Part shown: piece after piece, positions 16,829 to 24,152 of the stretch
Layout of the letters: every line of letters starts with the position of its first letter
Position numbering within the stretch: position 1 is the first letter of the stretch
Assembly: GCF_018255755.1 (NCBI RefSeq)
Contig: NZ_CP073766.1
Span: 7,748,501-7,812,500, forward strand
Direction of reading: 5' to 3'
DNA: 64,000 nucleotides
Origin: Chitinophaga sp. HK235
GTDB taxonomy: Bacteria; Bacteroidota; Bacteroidia; Chitinophagales; Chitinophagaceae
Program-made: the position numbers and the translations under genes
The notes under the pieces: generated by a model
Seen by the model: the letters and a program-made list of their open reading frames with translations, nothing else
What the model was told of the DNA's origin: nothing
The model's database searches: none

Positions 16829-17416
16829 ATGTTTGCAACTACCAATCAGGATACAGCGGTACAACTGCTGGAAGCAGTAGGTTTGGCCGGTACGGCCCCT
16901 TCCGTGAGCCTGCAGGCGCTGGTAAATACCGATGCCCGTTACCTGAAAGATCTGAAGATAAATGTTACCAATGCCCTGAATGCAGGCACCCTTTCCAAAA
17001 AAGAGGCATACCTGATCGGGGTGGCTGTGGCTGTTAATGAAAAACATGCCGGCCTGCAGGCTTCCTTTGAGAAAATGGCTACTGCTGAAGGGGCTACTGA
17101 AAAGGAAATCGCGGAAGTGATCAGCTGTACTTCCCTGATGAACGCCAATAACGTGTTTTACCGTTTCCGTCATTTTGTGAATAAGGAGTTTTATACCACC
17201 ACTCAGGCAGGTATCCGGATGAGCATTATGGCCAACCCGGTTTTGGGCAAGGAGTTTTTTGAACTGTTAAGTCTTGTGGTATCCGCGCTGAACGGATGCG
17301 AAATGTGCGTAACTTCGCATGAGGAAGCAGTGGTGAAACATGGAACTGAGCCACTGCGGGTTTTAGAGGCGGTGCGCCTGGGAGCTGTTCTTCGTAGCCT
17401 GGTCGTATTGTTATAA
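16829..17416 (+). CDS. ahpD: AhpD-like alkylhydroperoxidase (carboxymuconolactone decarboxylase family)
   Basis: This protein of about 195 residues is all-helical and carries the CMD-family redox motif CEMCVTSHE (Cys157, Cys160, His164), with a conserved Glu about a dozen residues before it. That matches the CxxCxxxH relay of mycobacterial AhpD, which regenerates AhpC. The frame opens upstream at 16796 inside the terminator hairpin. The ATG at 16829 (MFATTNQDTAVQ) is chosen because the upstream codons overlap that structure. Its position behind a three-cysteine AhpC supports the assignment. Whether lipoamide or another thiol reduces it cannot be read from the DNA. Confidence 0.88.
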   Translation: MFATTNQDTAVQLLEAVGLAGTAPSVSLQALVNTDARYLKDLKINVTNALNAGTLSKKEAYLIGVAVAVNEKHAGLQASFEKMATAEGATEKEIAEVISCTSLMNANNVFYRFRHFVNKEFYTTTQAGIRMSIMANPVLGKEFFELLSLVVSALNGCEMCVTSHEEAVVKHGTEPLRVLEAVRLGAVLRSLVVLL

Positions 17417-17621
17417 AATTAATATAAAAAAATCTACTTCGTCCGGACAGATGTAAATTCGTCCTGCAATTATTTGACTATTAATAAGTTGCACTGTGTT
17501 TATTGTTTAAGTGGACACCTGGGAATTAACGGATTTAGACGAATTGTGAATAAATTCATCTAATAATATTTGCAAAATCAATAAAATAGTTTGACTTTTG
17601 CATTCCTAAATTTTTTAAATC

Positions 17622-17858
17622 ATGGCAAGAGTATGTCAGGTGACAGGAAAGAAGCCGATTACAGGTCACCATGTTTCCTTCTCCAACATTAAGACAAAGA
17701 GAAGGTTTCTGCCCAACCTGCAGAAAAAGCGCTTTTTCCTCGCGGAAGAAGACAAATGGATATCTTTGAAGGTGTCTGCTGACGGTTTAAGAACCATCAA
17801 CAAAAAAGGTTTGTATGCAGTAGTCAAAGAATTGCGTGCAGCTGGTACGGAAATTTAA
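17622..17858 (+). CDS. rpmB: 50S ribosomal protein L28
   Basis: This 78-residue large-subunit protein starts MARVCQVTGKKPITGHHVSF and contains NIKTKRRFLPNLQKKRF, the L28 signature. Length is normal for Bacteroidota. It leads the rpmB-rpmG-DUF4295-ftsY cluster, with rpmG 30 bp downstream. The start is fixed by the conserved MARVCQ. Confidence 0.97.
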   Translation: MARVCQVTGKKPITGHHVSFSNIKTKRRFLPNLQKKRFFLAEEDKWISLKVSADGLRTINKKGLYAVVKELRAAGTEI

Positions 17859-17888
17859 TTCTAAGGACTCACTTAATTTGTATACAAA

Positions 17889-18071
17889 ATGGCAAAAAAA
17901 GGTAACAGAGTACAGGTAATTCTGGAATGCACAGAGCATAAAACCTCTGGTCAGCCCGGGACTTCCCGTTATATCTCCAACAAGAACAAGAAGAACACTC
18001 CTGAGCGTCTGGAGTTGAAAAAGTACAATCCTATTTTAAGGAAAGTTACTGTACACAAAGAAATTAAATAA
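17889..18071 (+). CDS. rpmG: 50S ribosomal protein L33
   Basis: This 60-residue protein starts MAKKGNRVQVILECTEHK and has the basic core RYISNKNKKNTPERLELKKYNP. It contains only one Cys, so this is the zinc-free form of L33 lacking the CxxC pairs. It is co-transcribed with rpmB and the DUF4295 gene. Confidence 0.97.
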   Translation: MAKKGNRVQVILECTEHKTSGQPGTSRYISNKNKKNTPERLELKKYNPILRKVTVHKEIK

Positions 18072-18141
18072 TAATTGTTGATGGTGAATGGCTGTTCTGG
18101 GATAGCCATATAGCCATTAGACCACAAAAACAATAAATACA

Positions 18142-18315
18142 ATGGCAAAAGCAGCTTCAAAGAACTCGAAAGTAAAAGATGCTAAAGCAGCAGCTGAATC
18201 AAAAGTGTGGACTAAGGTAATTAGAGCTGTACGCTCTCCCAAAACCGGTGCATACACTTTTAAAGAAGCCATCGTGCACAAGGATAAAGTTCTGGAGCAC
18301 GTTAACCAAAAGTAA
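18142..18315 (+). CDS. DUF4295 family small basic protein
   Basis: This 57-residue Lys/Ala-rich protein begins MAKAASKNSKVKDAKAAAES and continues with SKVWTKVIRAVRSPKTGAY. It matches DUF4295, which in Bacteroidota regularly follows rpmG. The position and basic charge suggest a ribosome-associated protein, which is an inference. The spacing to rpmG is 70 bp, and a terminator follows 22 nt after the stop. Confidence 0.88.
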   Translation: MAKAASKNSKVKDAKAAAESKVWTKVIRAVRSPKTGAYTFKEAIVHKDKVLEHVNQK

Positions 18316-18337
18316 TTCGGCTTTACTAATAATACTG

Positions 18338-18369
18338 AAAAGCTGTCCCGTTAAAAGGACGGCTTTTTG
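18338..18369 (+). terminator. Terminator after the rpmB-rpmG-DUF4295 cluster
   Basis: An 11-bp stem (one G-U pair) with an 8-nt loop ends in TTTTT. It separates the ribosomal genes from ftsY. Confidence 0.8.
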
Positions 18370-18553
18370 TGTTGGTGCCAACAATACCCTCAAATATAAC
18401 CGCAACTTTACCTCTTTATACATCCGGGTGCTATTGTTAACACAAAAGCTGTATTTTAGCAGCCTGTTTGGAACAGTTCGAAACAATGCTGCCTCAGCAG
18501 CCGGATAACTCAATAAAGGGAATCAATGAATTCCTGCCCAATTAAACTAAACT

Positions 18554-19516
18554 ATGAGCTTTTTCAATAAACTTTTTTCCAGGGAAAAAAAGGAAAGTCT
18601 GGATCAGGGCTTGCAGAAAACCAAAGAAAGCTTCCTGAGCAAAATCGGACGTGCTATTGCCGGTAAGTCAACCGTTGACACTGAAGTGCTGGACAACCTG
18701 GAAGATGCGCTGGTATCGGCCGACGTGGGTGTAGATACTACCGTAAAAATCATTGACCGCATCGAACAACGGGTAGCTAAAGATAAATATCTGGGAACCA
18801 GTGAGTTAAATAGAATATTAAAGGAGGAAATTTCATCGATACTGGTAGATGCACCCGATAGCGGTTTCCGAGATTTTGATGTGCCCGCCGATAAAAAACC
18901 TTATGTGATCATGGTAGTAGGAGTGAATGGTGTGGGTAAAACCACTACTATTGGTAAACTGGCCTACAACTTCAAAAAAGCAGGGAAATCTGTGCTGTTG
19001 GGAGCTGCCGATACCTTCCGTGCCGCAGCCGTGGATCAATTGACCATCTGGAGTGAAAGGGCAGATGTACCCATCGTAAAACAGCAAATGGGCTCTGACC
19101 CCGGTGCTGTGGCCTTTGATACGGTACAGAGTGGCGCGGCCAGGGGAGTGGACGTTATTATTGTGGACACTGCCGGTCGTTTGCACAACAAGGCCCACCT
19201 CATGGACGAGCTTGGTAAGATCAAAAGGGTGATGAAAAAAGTAATCCCGGATGCTCCTCACGAAGTGCTCCTGGTATTGGATGGCTCTACCGGACAAAAT
19301 GCAGTGGAACAGGCCCGCCAGTTTACCGCAGCTACCGAAGTGACTGCCCTGGCTATTACCAAACTGGATGGTACTGCGAAAGGTGGAGTGGTACTGGCTA
19401 TTGCCAACCAGTTTAAAATTCCGGTGAAATACATCGGTATTGGTGAAAAAATGGAAGATTTACAGGTTTTCAATAAAGAAGCGTTTGTAGATACGCTCTT
19501 TAGTGTAAATGATTGA
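18554..19516 (+). CDS. ftsY: Signal recognition particle receptor FtsY
   Basis: FtsY is the GTPase that docks SRP-ribosome complexes at the membrane. This 320-residue version has a short N-terminal part without the long acidic domain of E. coli, then the NG domain. The G motifs are visible: GVNGVGKTTTIGKLA, the insertion-box segment DTFRAAAVDQL, DTAGRLHNK, and TKLDGTAKGG. The C-terminal GIGEKMEDLQVF is typical. It follows the ribosomal protein cluster, a frequent order in Bacteroidota, but a terminator lies in between. The start MSFFNKLFSREKK is well supported. Confidence 0.96.
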   Translation: MSFFNKLFSREKKESLDQGLQKTKESFLSKIGRAIAGKSTVDTEVLDNLEDALVSADVGVDTTVKIIDRIEQRVAKDKYLGTSELNRILKEEISSILVDAPDSGFRDFDVPADKKPYVIMVVGVNGVGKTTTIGKLAYNFKKAGKSVLLGAADTFRAAAVDQLTIWSERADVPIVKQQMGSDPGAVAFDTVQSGAARGVDVIIVDTAGRLHNKAHLMDELGKIKRVMKKVIPDAPHEVLLVLDGSTGQNAVEQARQFTAATEVTALAITKLDGTAKGGVVLAIANQFKIPVKYIGIGEKMEDLQVFNKEAFVDTLFSVND

Positions 19517-19587
19517 TTTTTATAAGTTTGTGTGTGCTGTTTTTGAAATTAAATTAAGCCCACTTACGATTTTACTTTAGGTAGATG

Positions 19588-19628
19588 AAATATCCGGGCT
19601 GAACATGATAGTCCCGGATATTTTTTTT
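19588..19628 (+). terminator. Terminator after ftsY
   Basis: Arms AAATATCCGGG (19588-19598) and CCCGGATATTT (19613-19623) are perfect complements, and the T-run continues to 19628. Confidence 0.8.
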
Positions 19629-19652
19629 GGCCGCATTTTTGGCCCTGTGCGA

Positions 19653-19686
19653 TTGGTTCGTTTATAAGCTGCATTTGTTACATTTG
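19653..19686 (+). promoter_or_regulatory. Bacteroidota-type promoter upstream of the cupin_8 gene
   Basis: A TTG at 19653-19655 is followed, after 23 bp, by an exact TAnnTTTG (TACATTTG, 19679-19686). The gene starts 44 bp further on. Confidence 0.45.
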
Positions 19687-19729
19687 AATTATAGTATTTT
19701 TTTGTAATCCTACTTAACAATTCGTAGTT

Positions 19730-20608
19730 ATGATCATAAACAACATAGACCGAGTTGATGATATCACACCTGAGGAGTTTCGCAAAAATTATTATTTACC
19801 CCGTAAACCCGTTATTATCTCAGCAGCAGGGCTGAGCGAACAATGGCCTGCCTTCAGCAAATGGACCTGGGACTACTTCAAAAGCATCGTCGGTGACAAG
19901 CGGGTGGGCGTTTATAACAACGAACGCGCCAACGCCAGTACCCTGGTAAACGGGGCAGATGACTATATCACATTTGGAGAATATATTGACATGCTGAAAA
20001 AAGGCCCGGTATCGCTCCGGATCTTCCTGTTTAATATCTTTCAGCATGCTCCTCAGCTGGCACAGGATATTGTATGGCCCGACCAGTATGCCAAAGGGTT
20101 TCTGAAAAAGTACCCCATGCTATTTGTAGGCGGCGGCGGATCTGTAGCGCATATGCACTACGACATCGACCTGTCTCATATCTTCCATACTCAGTTTCTG
20201 GGGCGTAAACGGGTACTGCTGCTGGAAAACAATCAGTCTCCCCTGATTTACCGTATGCCCTTTACCGTGGAAAGTGCAGCATCCTTTGTTAACTGGCACG
20301 AAAGGCTGGATACCGAACATTTCCCGGCACTGGCCCATGCCAAAGGTTATACGGCCATCCTCAACCACGGTGATACCATGTTTATGCCGGGCGGCTACTG
20401 GCATCATATGGAATACATGGACAGCGGGTTTGCCATGAGCCTTCGTGCGATGGATGCTTCCCTCGCCGGTAAACTAAACGGCCTCTACCATATATTGGGT
20501 CTCCGGGGCATGAATAATCTGATGATCAAACTGGCACCCCAGTGGTGGTACCACTATAAGCGTAAAATGGCCCGTGATCGTGCTGAAAAAGCACTTCACT
20601 ATATTTAA
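19730..20608 (+). CDS. Cupin-like (JmjC/cupin_8) oxygenase family protein
   Basis: This 292-residue protein resembles the JmjC-type cupin_8 group of Fe(II)/2-oxoglutarate oxygenases. The N-terminus reads EEFRKNYYLPRKPVIISAAG, then W-rich segments. The iron site is probably HYDID (His-x-Asp) at about residues 142-146, with a distal His in PGGYWHHMEY. Family members hydroxylate proteins or small molecules. The substrate here is unknown. The C-terminus is basic (WWYHYKRKMARDRAEKA). It stands alone with its own promoter and a perfect inverted repeat after its stop. Confidence 0.82.
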   Translation: MIINNIDRVDDITPEEFRKNYYLPRKPVIISAAGLSEQWPAFSKWTWDYFKSIVGDKRVGVYNNERANASTLVNGADDYITFGEYIDMLKKGPVSLRIFLFNIFQHAPQLAQDIVWPDQYAKGFLKKYPMLFVGGGGSVAHMHYDIDLSHIFHTQFLGRKRVLLLENNQSPLIYRMPFTVESAASFVNWHERLDTEHFPALAHAKGYTAILNHGDTMFMPGGYWHHMEYMDSGFAMSLRAMDASLAGKLNGLYHILGLRGMNNLMIKLAPQWWYHYKRKMARDRAEKALHYI

Positions 20609-20610
20609 TT

Positions 20611-20682
20611 ATTTTGTTATTTGATTGTATGGGCATTTGCTTCTCTCTGACAATCAATGAACAAATAATCAAATAACAAAAT
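20611..20682. repeat. Perfect 16-bp AT-rich inverted repeat after the cupin_8 gene
   Basis: ATTTTGTTATTTGATT (20611-20626) and its exact reverse complement (20667-20682) are separated by 40 bp. The first arm starts 2 bp after the stop codon. It may be a transcript end signal, an attachment or repeat remnant, or a protein-binding pair. Confidence 0.6.
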
Positions 20683-20857
20683 CTCCAAATTTTATAATTC
20701 CCATTTCTTTTCATACCTTTGCACCTTCCTTACTCAACCCCCACTAAGGCTCAAAGTCACGTACAGTAAGTCTGCTGTTTTATTCAATTAGTGTCTGTGT
20801 GTCTTCGTGGCGGTGCCGGTCAAACAATATTGGCCGCATGCTCTAAAACATTCGCCC

Positions 20858-22165
20858 TTGAAGACGAAAACTTTAAAGAAAGACAAGGTTAACATTATTA
20901 CGCTTGGTTGTTCGAAGAACATGGTAGACTCAGAAGTGCTGAGCGGGCAACTGCTGGCCAATGAGATCGATGTGGTGCATGAAAGCACTAAACGCGACCA
21001 CAATATTGTGGTGGTAAATACCTGCGGTTTTATTGACAAAGCAAAAGAAGAATCCATCAACACCATCCTGGAACAGGTAGAACTGAAACAACGCGGTAAG
21101 CTGGACAAGGTTTATGTGACCGGCTGTCTGAGTGAACGCTACCGTGGCGACCTGGAATCAGAGATTGGCGGCGTGGATGCCTGGTTTGGTACCATGGAAC
21201 TTCCTTTACTGCTCAAAAAATTTGACGCTGACTACAAATCCGAACTGATAGGAGAACGTTTGCTGAGCACACCTTCCCACTATGCTTATCTGAAGATTGC
21301 GGAAGGTTGTAACCGTACCTGTTCCTTTTGTGCCATCCCCCTGATGCGTGGTGGACATGTATCCCGCCCCATTGAGGAGCTGGTAAAGGAAGCCGAAAAG
21401 CTGGTACGCTCCGGTGTAAAGGAAATCATGCTCATCGCACAGGAACTGACCTACTATGGTCTGGACTTGTACAAACAGCGCCGCCTGGCTGACCTGCTGA
21501 GAGCACTGGCCGCCGTGGAAGGACTGGAATGGATACGCCTGCACTATGCTTATCCCACCAAGTTCCCAATGGAAGTGCTGGATGTGATGAACGAATTTCC
21601 TAACATCTGCAACTATCTGGACATGCCGCTACAGCACGCTTCCAATGCCATGCTGAAAGCCATGAAACGTCAGATTACCCGCGAAGAGATAGAAGAACTG
21701 GTTCATAACATCCGCGCCAAAGTACCTGGCATCTGCCTGCGTACCACCCTGATCGCCGGATTCCCCGGTGAAACGGAAGAGGATGTAGAAGAACTGAAAG
21801 GCTTCCTGGAAAGAATGCGCTTTGACAGGGTAGGGGTATTCACTTACAGTCATGAAGAAGGTACCAGTGCGCATGCACTGGAGGACAACATCCCTGCTGA
21901 AGAAAAAGAAAGAAGAGCGCAGGAGATCATGGAAGTGCAGCAGGAAATCTCCCTGGAAAAAAACCAGGAAAAGGAAGGTAAAGTATTTAAGGTAGTCGTA
22001 GACAAAAAAGAAGCAGGCAGATACCTTGCCCGCACAGAATTTGACTCCGTGGAAGTAGACAATGAAGTGATCATTAATACCACCAAACGCCTGAAACCGG
22101 GCGACTTCGTGGAAGTACGTATCACCAAAGCGTTTGATTACGACCTGGAAGGTGAATTAATTTAG
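20858..22165 (+). CDS. rimO: Ribosomal protein S12 methylthiotransferase RimO
   Basis: RimO is a radical SAM enzyme that methylthiolates an Asp of ribosomal protein S12. The protein has an N-terminal MTTase domain with three conserved cysteines (TLGCSKN, VNTCGF, VTGCLSERY), then the radical SAM cluster motif CNRTCSFC (CX3CX2C), and a C-terminal TRAM domain ending DYDLEGELI. The open frame continues back to a GTG at 20807 and has no in-frame ATG near the conserved start. The TTG at 20858 gives MKTKTLKKDKVNIITLGCSKN, the usual RimO N-terminus, with 435 residues. A TACCTTTG box at 20714-20721 is a possible -7 element. Confidence 0.94.
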   Translation: MKTKTLKKDKVNIITLGCSKNMVDSEVLSGQLLANEIDVVHESTKRDHNIVVVNTCGFIDKAKEESINTILEQVELKQRGKLDKVYVTGCLSERYRGDLESEIGGVDAWFGTMELPLLLKKFDADYKSELIGERLLSTPSHYAYLKIAEGCNRTCSFCAIPLMRGGHVSRPIEELVKEAEKLVRSGVKEIMLIAQELTYYGLDLYKQRRLADLLRALAAVEGLEWIRLHYAYPTKFPMEVLDVMNEFPNICNYLDMPLQHASNAMLKAMKRQITREEIEELVHNIRAKVPGICLRTTLIAGFPGETEEDVEELKGFLERMRFDRVGVFTYSHEEGTSAHALEDNIPAEEKERRAQEIMEVQQEISLEKNQEKEGKVFKVVVDKKEAGRYLARTEFDSVEVDNEVIINTTKRLKPGDFVEVRITKAFDYDLEGELI

Positions 22166-22185
22166 AAAATATTTCCAACGGCCGG

Positions 22186-22228
22186 TCGCCAAGGTGGCGA
22201 AAGGCTTTACATGGCTCCCGACGGAGCC
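22186..22228 (+). promoter_or_regulatory. Two GC-rich hairpins in the leader of the DEAD-box helicase gene
   Basis: TCGCCA-AGG-TGGCGA (22186-22200) and GGCTCC-CGAC-GGAGCC (22213-22228) are both perfect stems of six pairs. The second ends 16 nt before the ATG. No T-run follows either, so they look like mRNA leader structure and not terminators. Confidence 0.45.
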
Positions 22229-22244
22229 CGATTAATGCAAATCA

Positions 22245-24008
22245 ATGACAACATTCGAATCACTGGGCTTACAAGAGCCTATTTTAAAGGGAATTACGGA
22301 CCTGGGTTTCGTTTCCCCAACGCCCATCCAGGAACAGGCTATTCCCGTACTTTTAAGTGGTGACCGCGATTTCGTAGGACTAGCCCAGACGGGCACCGGT
22401 AAAACCGCTGCTTTTGGCTTACCATTGCTGCAGCAACTGGACCTGACGATCAACAAACCACAAGGCCTGATCCTTTGCCCTACCCGTGAACTGTGTCTGC
22501 AGATCACCAATGACCTCAAAAATTTCAGCAAATACCTCGGCGTAGTAAATATCGTGGCGGTATATGGCGGTTCCAGCATCGTGCAGCAGCTGCGCGACCT
22601 GAAAAGAGGTGTGCACATCGTAGTGGCCACCCCCGGCCGTCTGCTCGACATCATTGACCGTGGTGCCATCAACTTCGATAATGTACGCTATGCCGTACTG
22701 GACGAAGCAGACGAAATGCTGAACATGGGCTTCCAGGAAGACATTAACAGCATCCTGTCCAACACACCGGAAGCTAAAACTACCTGGCTGTTTTCTGCTA
22801 CCATGCCTCAGGAAGTGCGCCGCATTGCCAAAAAATACATGGAAGATCCCTTCGAACTGACCGTAGGGACCAAAAATAGCGGTAACGCCAACATCGAACA
22901 TGAATATTACGTGGTACGCCCACGCGAAAGATATGCTGCCCTGAAACGTATCGTGGACTATAACCCCGATATCTTCGGTATCATCTTTACCCGTACCAAA
23001 ATTGAGTCCCAGGAGATTGCAGAATCCCTGATCAAGGACGGGTACAATGCAGATGCCCTGCACGGCGACCTTACCCAGCAACAGCGCGATAAGGTAATGA
23101 AACGTTTCCGCGAAAAAGCACTGCAGGTGCTGGTAGCTACCGACGTTGCTGCCCGTGGTATCGACGTAGATAACGTAACACACGTTATCAACTACGATCT
23201 GCCTGATGACGTGGAAAACTATACGCACCGTAGTGGTCGTACAGGAAGAGCCGGCAGATCCGGTGTCTCTATCGCTGTTATCGGCGGCCGTGACATCGGT
23301 AAAATCCGCCAGATCGAAAGAGTAATCGGTAAAAAATTCGTGAAAGCAGAAGTACCGGACGGTTTCGCCGTTTGCGAAAAACAACTGTTCGGACTGGTAC
23401 ATAAAGTACACAATGTAACTGTCAACGAAGAACAGATCGAACCATACCTGGAACGCATATACGAAGAGTTTGCATCCATGACCAAGGAAGAGCTGATCAA
23501 ACGCTTCGCTTCCCTGGAGTTCAATCAGTTCCTTGAATACTACCAGGATGCTCCGGACCTGAACGTAAAAGACGACAAACGTGGAGAAGAAGGCCGCGAT
23601 CGCAGAAGCAACGGCAAATTTACCCGCCTGTTCATCAACCTCGGTTCTGTAGACGATTTCACCCGCGGTGATATGCTCCGCTACCTGTGCGACAACACCG
23701 GTTTGCGTGGTAATAAAATCGGCCGTATCGACCTGAAAGGCGTTTATTCTTTCTTTGAAGTGGAAAATGATGAAGTGGAAAAAGTGACCCAGAGCTTCAA
23801 AAAAGTAGAGTACAACGGTCGCAGCGTGCGGATCGAAATGTCTCAGGACGGTGATAAACGTGGTGGTGGTCGCAGCTATGGCGGCGGCAACCGTGAAGGT
23901 GGTGGCAGCCCTCGTAAGAGAAGCTGGTCCCCTGGCGGTGGTGCCCGTACCGGCGAAAAACGCGAGTTTTCCGGTGGTGGCAGACCTCCGTTCAAACGTA
24001 AATACTAA
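22245..24008 (+). CDS. DEAD-box ATP-dependent RNA helicase with DbpA-type RNA-binding domain
   Basis: This 587-residue RNA helicase unwinds structured RNA, probably in ribosome assembly or cold adaptation. It has the Q motif near PTPIQEQAIP, motif I AQTGTGKTAA, Ia PTRELC, II DEAD, III SAT, and in the second lobe ARGIDV and HRSGRTGRAG. After residue about 460 comes a domain with LFINLGSVDDFTRGDMLRYL and FFEVENDEVEKV, matching the DbpA C-terminal RNA-binding fold. A Gly/Arg-rich tail (GGGRSYGGGNREGGG) follows. The combination resembles CsdA/DeaD and DbpA homologues. The exact orthology is not decided. Confidence 0.93.
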   Translation: MTTFESLGLQEPILKGITDLGFVSPTPIQEQAIPVLLSGDRDFVGLAQTGTGKTAAFGLPLLQQLDLTINKPQGLILCPTRELCLQITNDLKNFSKYLGVVNIVAVYGGSSIVQQLRDLKRGVHIVVATPGRLLDIIDRGAINFDNVRYAVLDEADEMLNMGFQEDINSILSNTPEAKTTWLFSATMPQEVRRIAKKYMEDPFELTVGTKNSGNANIEHEYYVVRPRERYAALKRIVDYNPDIFGIIFTRTKIESQEIAESLIKDGYNADALHGDLTQQQRDKVMKRFREKALQVLVATDVAARGIDVDNVTHVINYDLPDDVENYTHRSGRTGRAGRSGVSIAVIGGRDIGKIRQIERVIGKKFVKAEVPDGFAVCEKQLFGLVHKVHNVTVNEEQIEPYLERIYEEFASMTKEELIKRFASLEFNQFLEYYQDAPDLNVKDDKRGEEGRDRRSNGKFTRLFINLGSVDDFTRGDMLRYLCDNTGLRGNKIGRIDLKGVYSFFEVENDEVEKVTQSFKKVEYNGRSVRIEMSQDGDKRGGGRSYGGGNREGGGSPRKRSWSPGGGARTGEKREFSGGGRPPFKRKY

Positions 24009-24032
24009 TTACAGGATTTAGATAATTTAGGA

Positions 24033-24070
24033 GATAGGGATTTGGATTTATCCAAATCCCTATCTTTTTT
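24033..24070 (+). terminator. Terminator after the DEAD-box helicase gene
   Basis: Perfect 14-nt arms (24033-24046 and 24051-24064) with a 4-nt loop are followed by a run of T. The hairpin lies 24 nt past the helicase stop. Confidence 0.9.
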
Positions 24071-24152
24071 GTCATCTATCCGACAAGTATCCGGTCATTT
24101 CGCGAAATTTAAACTATCTTGTTTATCAAGAACACCCAATTCACACGTTACT

